IMG/VR virus record: IMGVR_UViG_3300027302_000009
Location: 1-46,571 of that record
Source of the DNA: a virus
Direction: 5' to 3' (one strand)
Length of the DNA: 46,571 bases
Of the stretch, positions 37,896-44,644 are shown in pieces. The notes under the pieces were generated by a model, which ran no database searches, was not told the DNA's origin, and saw only the letters and a list, made by a program, of their open reading frames with translations. The position numbers and the translations under genes were made by a program. The stretch's first letter is position 1, and every line of letters starts with the position of its first letter.

Positions 37896-38171
37896 TTATT
37901 TTTCGGTAGGCTTCCACTCTGCCTGTTCTTTAGCCAAGTTTGCCTTGACGGTCTCTTCGAGTATCGAAGCAAAGTAATCAATTGCCTCATCCTCTTCGAC
38001 GTATTGTTTGAATTGCTCATAGTCTGCCTGTACAGCAAAAGTAGTTGATCCATTCGTTGTACGCAACACCGTAAAGTTCCAAATCTTGTTTTCGAACCCC
38101 GGAAAGGCCATTGTTATCGTTCCGGTAAAGTGTTCCACCTTCTTGGATGGCTTGTCTGAAATCTTTATCAT
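37896..38171 (-). CDS. Small hypothetical early protein
   Basis: A 91-aa protein, beta-rich first half (VEHFTGTITMAFPGFENKIW) and acidic helical second half. No motif recognised. Its start overlaps the previous stop by 4 nt and it precedes ninG by 8 nt. Confidence 0.6.
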   Translation of the reverse strand: MIKISDKPSKKVEHFTGTITMAFPGFENKIWNFTVLRTTNGSTTFAVQADYEQFKQYVEEDEAIDYFASILEETVKANLAKEQAEWKPTEK

Positions 38172-38383
38172 AGCTTTATATTATTTTGTTCAAGTAATCT
38201 GAAAAACTCTTGGTAAATCTCATCGCAGGTCTCCCACTTTTCAGCAGGCATCTCTTCGTACTTTACCCTACCCCTGAGGTAGTTTCTGATGTCGTTGAGC
38301 GCGTAGGCCATCTCGCGGGATTTGACTGCCATGTCCCAGTATTCCTGATCGTCAGGAAGGTTGAATTCAAGTATTGCTTTCAT
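38168..38383 (-). CDS. Small hypothetical phage protein (LEFNLPDD type)
   Basis: A 71-aa protein opening MKAILEFNLPDDQEYW, with helical remainder. This opening and size are familiar from many phage early regions, where it has no known function. It overlaps the preceding gene by 17 nt. Confidence 0.65.
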   Translation of the reverse strand: MKAILEFNLPDDQEYWDMAVKSREMAYALNDIRNYLRGRVKYEEMPAEKWETCDEIYQEFFRLLEQNNIKL

Positions 38384-38597
38384 GTGTTTCTATTATTTCG
38401 TCAATTGGTTTAATTTCTTGTACATACCATAAGTGTTCTTCTGCTTCTTCTAATGTATGGAACAGGTCTCTTGTATTATACCATGCGTCGTAATAGTCAG
38501 CCCACCAACGCTTCCATAGGAACTTCTTTTCTATTTGGTAGAAGTAGTAGACCCTTCCGTCTGGCATTGTTCGTTTAACTATGCGTACATTTTTCAT
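38367..38597 (-). CDS. Small hypothetical early protein
   Basis: A 76-aa protein with an unusually high aromatic content (Trp and Tyr in YYFYQIEKKFLWKRWW) and an acidic C-terminus. Coupled upstream by ATGA. Function unknown. Confidence 0.55.
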   Translation of the reverse strand: MKNVRIVKRTMPDGRVYYFYQIEKKFLWKRWWADYYDAWYNTRDLFHTLEEAEEHLWYVQEIKPIDEIIETHESNT

Positions 38598-38836
38598 TTG
38601 TCACCTTCTTTAATTACTCGGTTAATCCTATCCAATAATTCTTGTAAGTCATTAACATTGTCTATGCTCCATCCTGTTTCAGTTTTTAAGACATAGTAGC
38701 ACCCGTTATCATTGTCAATTCCAAGTGATGATTCACACTCTATTGTTAGTTCTTCATACTTATCTGTTGTCCCGTTACAGTTCCCTTCTTGAACGAATGT
38801 AAATGAACAATTTTCTAATGTTGGTTTATCGCTCAT
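38594..38836 (-). CDS. Small acidic hypothetical protein
   Basis: An 80-aa acidic protein with four Cys (C9, C19, C34, C47) in its first half and a C-terminal helix. Four-nt overlaps at both ends. The Cys spacing is not that of a recognised zinc finger. Confidence 0.55.
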   Translation of the reverse strand: MSDKPTLENCSFTFVQEGNCNGTTDKYEELTIECESSLGIDNDNGCYYVLKTETGWSIDNVNDLQELLDRINRVIKEGDK

Positions 38837-39105
38837 TTGTCACTTCCTTCATTTTTTGTAGTTAACGTCCATCTGTCATCTTGTGAAGTTGTTGTATTAA
38901 GCATCTCAAGCTGATCCACAGAAGTAGCAAGGGTTACAGGCTTATGCTGGTCATCATGTGGGATGTGCTTGTTGTCTCTAATTCTTTCAAGAATACCCAG
39001 TTGTTTTTTAAAGGCATCAAGTTCCGCATTTAGAATCATCTTTTCGTTTTGCAGGTTCTTGATATGCTCTTCACAATCTCTAATTGCAAATTCTATCTTG
39101 TTCAT
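38833..39105 (-). CDS. Small coiled-coil protein
   Basis: A 90-aa protein whose first 50 residues form a heptad-like coiled coil (FAIRDCEEHIKNLQNEKMIL...), followed by a polar tail. Coupled by ATGA to both neighbours. Function unknown. Confidence 0.55.
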   Translation of the reverse strand: MNKIEFAIRDCEEHIKNLQNEKMILNAELDAFKKQLGILERIRDNKHIPHDDQHKPVTLATSVDQLEMLNTTTSQDDRWTLTTKNEGSDK

Positions 39106-39710
39106 TGTTTAGATTGTTTAAGTGATTGAATAACTCTTTCTTTTGCTTTAGCTGATAAAACAGTACAATTCATAGCTTCCCTAACTTGTTCTTCTGTATA
39201 TAGAGTTTCTTTGGCTATTTCATTTACCCATTTAGCACCTCTTGTAAATCCATCGGCAAATGCACTTTGATAATCCTCTGGATAACAAGCCTTCTTGTTA
39301 AACTCATCCCAATCATCCCATCTTCTTTTACCTATCTCAGAATTAGACACCATCTTCCCGACATCAGGAACATGGTTAACCATTTCGTTGACGTCACCAA
39401 TATGCTCCATCATTTTGTTGGTGTCAACGGGATGATGGATTAGTTTGGCGTAAGAAACTTCCTCATATCCACAATCTAATGTGCATACAGAGCTTTTAGA
39501 TGGGTCTGAATTGTGTTTTTTGCAATACCTCACTATCTCAAACTCTATCTCATGTGTAAACTTGGATGTAAAGCAAGTATCCATCATTTCAATAAAGTCG
39601 GGATGTAGTGGAAGTGTTTCTCTCCAAAACTTATGTCCTACTGGTGTCTTTTCATCTACCAAGTATTCTACCACCCAACCATCGTCTGTTTTCATTAATG
39701 TTCCTTTCAT
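39102..39710 (-). CDS. Hypothetical protein with three decapeptide repeats
   Basis: A 202-aa protein. A central section carries three consecutive 10-residue units, DTNKMMEHIG, DVNEMVNHVP and DVGKMVSNSE. The C-terminal part (FADGFTRGAKWVNEIA...) is helical and resembles small phage proteins of Flavobacteriia phages. ATG 39710 is preferred over the longer frame because it makes an ATGA overlap with the upstream stop, as at neighbouring junctions. No function known. Confidence 0.6.
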   Translation of the reverse strand: MKGTLMKTDDGWVVEYLVDEKTPVGHKFWRETLPLHPDFIEMMDTCFTSKFTHEIEFEIVRYCKKHNSDPSKSSVCTLDCGYEEVSYAKLIHHPVDTNKMMEHIGDVNEMVNHVPDVGKMVSNSEIGKRRWDDWDEFNKKACYPEDYQSAFADGFTRGAKWVNEIAKETLYTEEQVREAMNCTVLSAKAKERVIQSLKQSKQ

Positions 39711-39904
39711 AGCTTTTGTATTTCTTGTTTTACTTCTTGCCAGAAATTTACTTCTGTCCAATCTGTATGTTCAATTAATTCATCTACTGTTACCAAAGCA
39801 CATTGTTTAGCTGACTCATAAGAGCTTATTCTCATGTCTATATCCATGAAAGAATGTGATTCAAACTTATCTATAAGCTGCTTTGCTTTTTGTTTTGGAC
39901 TCAT
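39707..39904 (-). CDS. Small hypothetical early protein
   Basis: A 65-aa mostly helical protein (KQKAKQLIDKFESHSF...). ATGA-coupled at both ends. The first helix followed by a Cys-Ala helix resembles short proteins common in Flavobacteriia phages. Function unknown. Confidence 0.55.
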   Translation of the reverse strand: MSPKQKAKQLIDKFESHSFMDIDMRISSYESAKQCALVTVDELIEHTDWTEVNFWQEVKQEIQKL

Positions 39905-40116
39905 TTGTCACCTCCGTATGTTTCGTTGTAGTATTCATAAGTGTATTTTTCATCCTCTTTATAATACCCATCATAACAAGCCTTGTTAATCTGCTCCTTC
40001 TCCATTGCTTCGGCTTGTCGAAATATATGATTCCATTCTTTAGTGCTTTTGCTATGCACAAATACATCATTTTTTATTTCTTGAATTAAGTATTCTACTG
40101 CTGTTTGCTTTTTCAT
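39901..40116 (-). CDS. Small hypothetical protein (TAVEYL type)
   Basis: A 71-aa protein opening MKKQTAVEYLIQEI and containing QAEAMEKEQINKA and a Tyr-rich end YYNETYG. I recognise this pattern from short proteins of many Flavobacteriia phages; the function is unknown. ATGA-coupled at both ends. Confidence 0.65.
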   Translation of the reverse strand: MKKQTAVEYLIQEIKNDVFVHSKSTKEWNHIFRQAEAMEKEQINKACYDGYYKEDEKYTYEYYNETYGGDK

Positions 40117-40490
40117 ATTGCGTCCTCCAATATTGGTTTAAGGTTTGGCTTCTCGTATCCCTCCGGCTTAAGTATCTTCCCATCGTCTCGTCTGATTACC
40201 TTGCCATCCACGACCTTGGTCATGTTGCTGCGGTGTATCTCATCGAAGATGGCCTCTATTTTATCCTGAAGGCCATGCTCCACGATCGTACCCACAAGGA
40301 CGTATAGCATATCACCCAAAGCGTCAGCTATGTCCGAATAACTTCTTGCCCTGATGTATTCAAGGTTTTCTTCCTCCATCAGAGCGAATCTGAGGGTTAT
40401 ACGTTCGTCATCAAGCGCAGTAATTTTGTTTGGAATTGGGGTGTCAGTGGCTTTGTGCCACTCGATTAGTTGTTGGATTTGTTGTTTCAT
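40113..40490 (-). CDS. MazG/PRA-PH-like nucleotide pyrophosphohydrolase
   Basis: A 125-aa all-helical NTP pyrophosphohydrolase-like protein. EEE at 39-41 and E44, followed by D56 and D60 in DIADALGD, form the metal-binding EExxE...xxxD set of the PRA-PH/MazG superfamily. The conserved tail RRDDGKILKPEGYEKPNL is typical of the phage subgroup. It may cleave a nucleotide or alarmone (dUTP- or ppGpp-type substrates are known in the superfamily). Start ATG 40490 is preferred over 40559 because a strong promoter sits 4 nt upstream of it. First gene of the leftward early operon. Confidence 0.8.
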   Translation of the reverse strand: MKQQIQQLIEWHKATDTPIPNKITALDDERITLRFALMEEENLEYIRARSYSDIADALGDMLYVLVGTIVEHGLQDKIEAIFDEIHRSNMTKVVDGKVIRRDDGKILKPEGYEKPNLKPILEDAI

Positions 40491-40494
40491 GTTA

Positions 40495-40525
40495 CAAAGA
40501 TAACTTACGTGTGTAGTTAATGCAA
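40495..40525 (-). promoter_or_regulatory. Promoter of the leftward early operon
   Basis: On the - strand: TTG (40525-40523), 20 nt, TATCTTTG (40502-40495), then TAAC and ATG 40490. A consensus Bacteroidota promoter 4 nt from the start codon, predicting a leaderless mRNA. Confidence 0.75.
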
Positions 40526-40534
40526 TTATTTCTT

Positions 40535-40566
40535 TTGACTTCCGTGTTGCAGTCGCCATACATTTG
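40535..40566 (+). promoter_or_regulatory. Promoter of the + strand structured RNA
   Basis: TTG (40535-40537), 21 nt, TACATTTG (40559-40566). The expected start, about 40571-40574, coincides with the 5' base of a 13-bp hairpin. It is divergent from the promoter at 40495-40525, with 9 bp between the two -33 elements. Confidence 0.7.
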
Positions 40567-40571
40567 TTGCG

Positions 40572-40673
40572 TTCTCACATTTCAGTGTCTGGCTGGCAGT
40601 GAAATGTGGGAATTGAGAAATCAAAATCTCAAATCAAAATGCCCTCGGTCCAGCCAGACGAGGGCTTTTTTTT
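40572..40673 (+). ncRNA. Structured small RNA with loop-loop pseudoknot
   Basis: About 100 nt on the otherwise silent strand. Hairpin 1: 13 bp (40572-40584 with 40600-40612, one G-U) with a 15-nt loop. Hairpin 2 abuts it at 40613: TTGAGA/TCTCAA (40613-40618 with 40627-40632). Hairpin 3 is the terminator (40641-40647 with 40659-40665). Loop 1 bases 40588-40596 (TCTGGCTGG) are perfectly complementary to loop 3 bases 40650-40658 (CCAGCCAGA), allowing a kissing interaction. Own promoter and 8-T terminator. No family recognised. Confidence 0.72.
40641..40673 (+). terminator. Strong terminator, 3' end of the small RNA
   Basis: GCCCTCG / CGAGGGC 7-bp stem, 11-nt loop, then eight T. On the - strand the same hairpin is followed by ATTTTGATTT and might also stop leftward transcripts. 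Confidence 0.9.
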
Positions 40674-40790
40674 ACCCGTTCCCCACCATCCGAATCAGCC
40701 CTGTCGGTGCAAGAGGCAAACTTCATACGCGAGTATGTTGGATCGGGTAGCTGCCCCTTTGTGGGGCGGGGTAGTTTGTTTTTCACGGGG
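40674..40790 (+). other. Non-coding region with a second possible RNA fold
   Basis: ACCCG (40674-40678) and ATCC (40688-40691) pair with the contiguous GGATCGGGT (40740-40748). Inside is CATAC-GCGA-GTATG (40724-40737), a GNRA-capped stem on the + strand only. A GCCCC-TTTGT-GGGGC hairpin (40754-40767 area) and TAGTTTGTTTTTC follow. No promoter is seen for it. A spurious ORF crosses it. The remaining stretch to 40864 is pyrimidine-rich on + with nothing recognised. Confidence 0.45.
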
Positions 40791-40864
40791 GGAGGCTTTT
40801 TCTTTTCTTCTCTTTAGGTTTCTTCTTGACTTGTTTCTTTTCTCTGTCTTTTCTTTTGAATGAG

Positions 40865-42001
40865 TTAAAAAAGAGTGAGATTGTTTTTGTTTCTCATTTC
40901 GGATATAGGCAATAATAAATCTTCATATCCACTTATACTTGCTCCAATGTATTCATGACAATAGGATAATCTTGTTTTCCTATTTTTGGCATTATCATCA
41001 TTAGTGTTACCTACTTTTCCATTTTTTAATGTAGGCCTCCAATTTTTGCTTTTGTTAAAATACTCGCCTAGCGCAGGGTTTACGGTTTTAATAAAACATA
41101 ATCCGCTCATATTTCTAATCAGTCCTCCGCAAAACTCTGATAATTTAACACCCAATCCCATTCCTTGAAAGTCTGGCATGATTACAATTCTGCTTATTGC
41201 AAATCCATTTGGGCATCCCTTTCTTGGTTGATTTATTATTGCCACTATTCCAATAGGCTTGTCATTCCATTCAAACAATAAAAACTTGCAACTTTTATTT
41301 ACTTCTTCGGTTAGATAATGATGCTTTTTGAAGAGGTCCCAAGTTTCAACCTCGACTCTACTAACTTGTAATGTGATTTGTGGTCTGCCTTGCCGAAGAT
41401 AGTCGCACCTTTCGAGTGCGCCTCCTTTTTGTGGTGAGCAAGTCCAGTCCGGCATTAACCATTCCAATATATCATAATGGCAAGATGCAAGTATGATTCT
41501 TTTGTTTTCTCTACGAATATATTTCTGCAAAGCAAAGCTCATGGCCTTTGCAACATCCCTATCAACCACGGATGTATATTCGTCAACAAGTATTACTTCG
41601 CCATCTTTAGCAGAAGCCACCAAATAAGCTAAGGTGGCTCGGTATTGTTCACCATTGCTAAGTGTATGGAACGAACGAAGCCATGTAGGCACAGAAGACA
41701 AGCCCATAGATGTCAACACCAATGTTGCGTCTTTTGGTTCAAGCCAATCAAAGTTGCTTATTAAAGGCTTGTATTGATCGAACTCAACCTTCTTTAGTTG
41801 GCCGCATTTTTTAAGTATGGTAGTTTTTCCAGATCCACTTCCGCCTAATATCAAACCTATATTCCAATCAAATGTTTTGGCACTACCTAAATCCATTGGT
41901 ATGGAAACGGATGTCTCTTCTTGATTTTGAATGTCAAAAGTGTCGTATACATATTGGGTATACTTATCGTTTATTATTTTTGATTTTAGTTCTATTGTCA
42001 T
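40865..42001 (-). CDS. ABC-type ATPase fused to GNAT acetyltransferase-like domain
   Basis: A 378-aa fusion. The ABC ATPase has Walker A GGSGSGKTT (53-61), signature LSNGE (114-118), Walker B VILVDE (136-141), D-loop SVVD and switch H175. The GNAT part (about 207-345) has RIVIMPDFQGMGLG (271-284), the acetyl-CoA loop, an HHY...N segment (227-235), and NPALGEYFNKSKNW. This is the COG2401 type. Family relatives include Mom-like GNATs that modify DNA adenine, so base modification for evasion of host nucleases is a possible role, though unproven. ATG 42001 is chosen over 42109 because the longer frame would overlap the NinB-like gene by 104 nt. Its 3' end is followed by the non-coding region. Confidence 0.8.
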   Translation of the reverse strand: MTIELKSKIINDKYTQYVYDTFDIQNQEETSVSIPMDLGSAKTFDWNIGLILGGSGSGKTTILKKCGQLKKVEFDQYKPLISNFDWLEPKDATLVLTSMGLSSVPTWLRSFHTLSNGEQYRATLAYLVASAKDGEVILVDEYTSVVDRDVAKAMSFALQKYIRRENKRIILASCHYDILEWLMPDWTCSPQKGGALERCDYLRQGRPQITLQVSRVEVETWDLFKKHHYLTEEVNKSCKFLLFEWNDKPIGIVAIINQPRKGCPNGFAISRIVIMPDFQGMGLGVKLSEFCGGLIRNMSGLCFIKTVNPALGEYFNKSKNWRPTLKNGKVGNTNDDNAKNRKTRLSYCHEYIGASISGYEDLLLPISEMRNKNNLTLF

Positions 42002-42005
42002 GATT

Positions 42006-42437
42006 TTATATTTCAAGTTGCTCATTTGGGTCGGGAATGTAGATGTCCAACGTCTCGGCAGCAAACTGCTTGACGTGTTCAATGTATTCCATAAATTCCT
42101 CCGTTGCAAGTTCCGACGTTTTGCGTGGGATTTTCATCACTTCACCGGTGGTCGGGTCGGTCAGCTCGGAGTAGAGAAACCTTCCCTTCAAAAACTCATG
42201 CGTGAGGTCGCGGTCAACGTCATGGCCAAGCTCCCTGAGCCTTTCCACTATCATCGCCACGACGACTCCCCAGTAGTATGCGTTCTGTACGTCAGAACGG
42301 AATCGCTTCTTCAGTTTGACTTCGATGGTCACAGCCAAGTCCTTTTCACGGGACATGGCTCTGACTTCTTCATCGAAGAGGGGGCGATTGTAGATTCGCA
42401 ATGCCCCCTGTGGTGTGATTACTCCGTTGTGTTTCAT
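42006..42437 (-). CDS. NinB-like recombination protein
   Basis: A 143-aa protein with KKRFRSDVQNAYYWGVVVAMIVERL and a following HEFLKGRFL helix. RS-x-x-QN followed by an aromatic helix is the core of the NinB (lambda Orf-like) family, single-strand-DNA-binding recombination mediators. A NinG-like nuclease and a PD-(D/E)XK nuclease are in the same operon, which supports this. Coupled by ATGA upstream. Confidence 0.7.
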   Translation of the reverse strand: MKHNGVITPQGALRIYNRPLFDEEVRAMSREKDLAVTIEVKLKKRFRSDVQNAYYWGVVVAMIVERLRELGHDVDRDLTHEFLKGRFLYSELTDPTTGEVMKIPRKTSELATEEFMEYIEHVKQFAAETLDIYIPDPNEQLEI

Positions 42438-42670
42438 TTTACCCTCCAGATTCTAAAACCATCGGGATATGTGCGTGACTTAAACTTCTTGCCGCTGCTT
42501 TTGCCGTAGTACACGGATGAGGACAGGACTGTCGATCGTTTGCTCGTCATGGTTTCTGCATCGCACCTGATGAAGAATGAGTCGCCAATTTCCATTTCAT
42601 GGAATGGGTACTTGCTTTTGGTCTCCCGTGTTGTTTCTATCGGGATGTTCTTTTGGACTAGGATTTTCAT
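42434..42670 (-). CDS. Small hypothetical phage protein (GDSFF type)
   Basis: A 78-aa basic protein with YPFHEMEIGDSFFI and a C-terminal GFRIWRVK. This pattern recurs in small phage early proteins without known function. ATGA-coupled both sides. Confidence 0.65.
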   Translation of the reverse strand: MKILVQKNIPIETTRETKSKYPFHEMEIGDSFFIRCDAETMTSKRSTVLSSSVYYGKSSGKKFKSRTYPDGFRIWRVK

Positions 42671-42888
42671 GCTGCTTGTGGTTTTGATTGGATTACTTCT
42701 TCTAGTGTTGGGTACACATTGTCTTGATGCTTGACGATGATTTCGTCTCCGCTCCTGAAGATAAGGTATGTGTTGATGTGGCCTTCGTACACACCGATGT
42801 CTAACTTGTAGATGTTATGGTAAACTACCATGTTGTTGTGTAGGAAATATACCATATCCCCTACGTTGTAAAGTGTTTCGATAATCAT
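42667..42888 (-). CDS. Small hypothetical early protein
   Basis: A 73-aa beta-rich protein (VGDMVYFLHNNMVVYHNIYKLDIG...), perhaps a small SH3-like barrel. ATGA-coupled both sides. Function unknown. Confidence 0.55.
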   Translation of the reverse strand: MIIETLYNVGDMVYFLHNNMVVYHNIYKLDIGVYEGHINTYLIFRSGDEIIVKHQDNVYPTLEEVIQSKPQAA

Positions 42889-43205
42889 TTGGTTGGTGTA
42901 TTAAAATAATTGTTGGTTACTAAATAATCGTACAGACCATCGAGGTCTTTGCATATCTCGTTCTTATGCTCGTCATGTGCTTTCATGTCTTCTCTGAGTT
43001 CGTACAGGTACGCCTTCTCATACATGAACCATGATAACCAATCGTATCCTTCCTTAGTCAGGATGGCGTTCCAAAGGTGTTGCACCACCCAATGCTCGTC
43101 GTCCATGAACTCATGCAGGTCGATGTTGAGTTTGTATGCTGCGTCTATGTTGTTGGATGATATCTTCATCCGTTTACAACAACTCATGAATGTTTCTCGT
43201 TTCAT
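42885..43205 (-). CDS. Hypothetical helical protein
   Basis: A 106-aa, mostly helical, acidic protein with two Trp-rich clusters (HWVVQHLW and WLSWFMY). ATGA-coupled to the nuclease gene. Unknown. Confidence 0.55.
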   Translation of the reverse strand: MKRETFMSCCKRMKISSNNIDAAYKLNIDLHEFMDDEHWVVQHLWNAILTKEGYDWLSWFMYEKAYLYELREDMKAHDEHKNEICKDLDGLYDYLVTNNYFNTPTK

Positions 43206-44197
43206 GCTTCCTCCTCCTCTTCTGTTACGCCAAACTTCTTGGCTTGTTCTACAATCTGATTGAAGTTGTATCCGGCGGCCTCAATCTCGGCACGTACCTC
43301 TTCGTTCTTGGCGGTTATCTTTTCACCCTTGGCATAGCGTGCGATGACGCGAGTCCAACGTGCAACCTGAGACTTGACTGAGTCAGCATAGTCACGCGGC
43401 TCATCGAAGTCGTACAGGAACTTGAGGTAGTTTGAATACTCGATGCCGAAGTTCTTCTTGAACTTGCCATCCTCAACCACGATGTGGTTCTCAAGAGGCG
43501 GTCGAGTATCTGATGTGAAGTACTGGGTGATACCCGCAAGGTCTGCAAGGTATTCCTGTTCGAGTTCAGCGGTAGGCTCATACTGAAAGCACATCATACG
43601 CAGGTCATCCTTGCAGATGTACACGAGTTCGCCATTGAGGTTAAGCCCCTTCATGTAGTGGAAGAGTTGCAGGCGGTGGTGCTTGATAGGCTTCTCAGTC
43701 TTCTCCATCATGTCCATGACGAACGATGAGCAGGACTTGATTTCAAGAACCTTTGTCTCTAGTTCCTTGTCACCGAACTTCTCATACAATCTCTCTGCAA
43801 TGTACAGGGAGGATGCTTGGATAGATTCCGGCAGGTGAGACGATGTGATGTCCTCCTTGGCACGCTCGATGTTGATGCGGCCACCGGCTAGGAAGTCAAT
43901 ACGTCCTGATACGCGAAGCATATTGGGGTATTCGACCATGACACGTTCCTGTGTGTTGAAGATGATTCCTGCACGCTCTAGAACGTAGCGCACTACCCAC
44001 TCCACTAGGTTACCTGCCTCGAACTTACGCAGGCTTCTCATGTTGGGTGGATTGGTCGGGGTCACCGCCTTCATCTTCAGGTAGCGGTCAACTAGTGGCT
44101 GACCGATTTCTGATGCATAGCAATAATCGCGTGGCTCAAGCGCACGCTGTTGGGAATAAACGCATTCATTCCATAGTTGTTGGAGATTCCAATTCAT
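43202..44197 (-). CDS. PD-(D/E)XK nuclease (Cas4/RecB-like)
   Basis: A 331-aa nuclease candidate. Catalytic residues are visible in order: E60 (FEAGNLVEW), D101 in GRIDFL, E152-x-K154 in VLEIKSC and Q177 in HRLQLFHY, the standard PD-(D/E)XK/Cas4-RecB exonuclease arrangement. It probably resects phage DNA for recombination together with the NinB-like protein. The C-terminus is acidic (TEEEEEA). Four-nt overlaps at both ends. Confidence 0.8.
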   Translation of the reverse strand: MNWNLQQLWNECVYSQQRALEPRDYCYASEIGQPLVDRYLKMKAVTPTNPPNMRSLRKFEAGNLVEWVVRYVLERAGIIFNTQERVMVEYPNMLRVSGRIDFLAGGRINIERAKEDITSSHLPESIQASSLYIAERLYEKFGDKELETKVLEIKSCSSFVMDMMEKTEKPIKHHRLQLFHYMKGLNLNGELVYICKDDLRMMCFQYEPTAELEQEYLADLAGITQYFTSDTRPPLENHIVVEDGKFKKNFGIEYSNYLKFLYDFDEPRDYADSVKSQVARWTRVIARYAKGEKITAKNEEVRAEIEAAGYNFNQIVEQAKKFGVTEEEEEA

Positions 44198-44412
44198 GAT
44201 TGTTGTGTTACTTGGTTTATAAATTGTAAGTTGTGTTCATTGCAGAACTGCTCGGCCACGTCAGGATTCTCGATGAGCATATACATCATCCCATTAGGCG
44301 TCAGGTTCATGTTGCGCCAATAGTTCCATGCGTCAGGATATGTATAAAACGTGTCGATGTTGCCGGTAAGGTCAGGATTAATCGAGATAACCCAATAGGT
44401 TCGTTCAGTCAT
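44194..44412 (-). CDS. Small hypothetical early protein
   Basis: A 72-aa protein (TYWVISINPDLTG...YPDAWNYWRNM), aromatic-rich alpha/beta. It overlaps the upstream gene by 8 nt and the nuclease start by 4 nt. Function unknown. Confidence 0.55.
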   Translation of the reverse strand: MTERTYWVISINPDLTGNIDTFYTYPDAWNYWRNMNLTPNGMMYMLIENPDVAEQFCNEHNLQFINQVTQQS

Positions 44413-44596
44413 TGCGTTGGATGTTAAAGAAGATTGTTTTGATTTCGTTTGGTATACTCTTGAGCAGTTGCCCGCTCGATTTGTAGTTGGGTGAAACCTT
44501 GCCGATGTACTTCACGTGCTTGCCTATGATTGCATAAACGTCACGCGAATGTTTGATAATTTCATACCCGTCTTTGGTTTTGAATAATCTTGTCAT
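44405..44596 (-). CDS. Small basic hypothetical protein
   Basis: A 63-aa basic protein (pattern FKTKDGYEIIKHSRDVYAI). A -7 promoter box lies 8 nt before its start, so it probably begins a transcript that covers the nuclease operon. Function unknown. Confidence 0.55.
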   Translation of the reverse strand: MTRLFKTKDGYEIIKHSRDVYAIIGKHVKYIGKVSPNYKSSGQLLKSIPNEIKTIFFNIQRND

Positions 44597-44604
44597 GTAG
44601 TTTG

Positions 44605-44633
44605 CAAATATAGTAAAACGTCCATGATATCAG
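44605..44633 (-). promoter_or_regulatory. Probable promoter of the nuclease operon
   Basis: On the - strand: CTG (44633-44631) in place of TTG, 18 nt, TATATTTG (44612-44605), 8 nt, ATG 44596. Good -7 box, imperfect -33. Confidence 0.5.
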
Positions 44634-44644
44634 CTATTCCCATG

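Noticed and set aside
40491-40559. Longer start of the pyrophosphohydrolase at 40559
   Set aside because: The extra 23 codons cover a consensus promoter pointing the same way, whose -7 box is 4 nt before ATG 40490.
40606-40863. 85-aa + strand ORF across the structured RNA region
   Set aside because: It starts inside the first hairpin and crosses a strong terminator. Its C-terminal run of Phe and Leu comes from the pyrimidine-rich tract. No ribosome site.
42002-42109. Longer start of the ABC/GNAT fusion at 42109
   Set aside because: It would overlap the NinB-like gene by 104 nt and adds a low-complexity tail. ATG 42001 follows that stop closely and leads into the ATPase fold.
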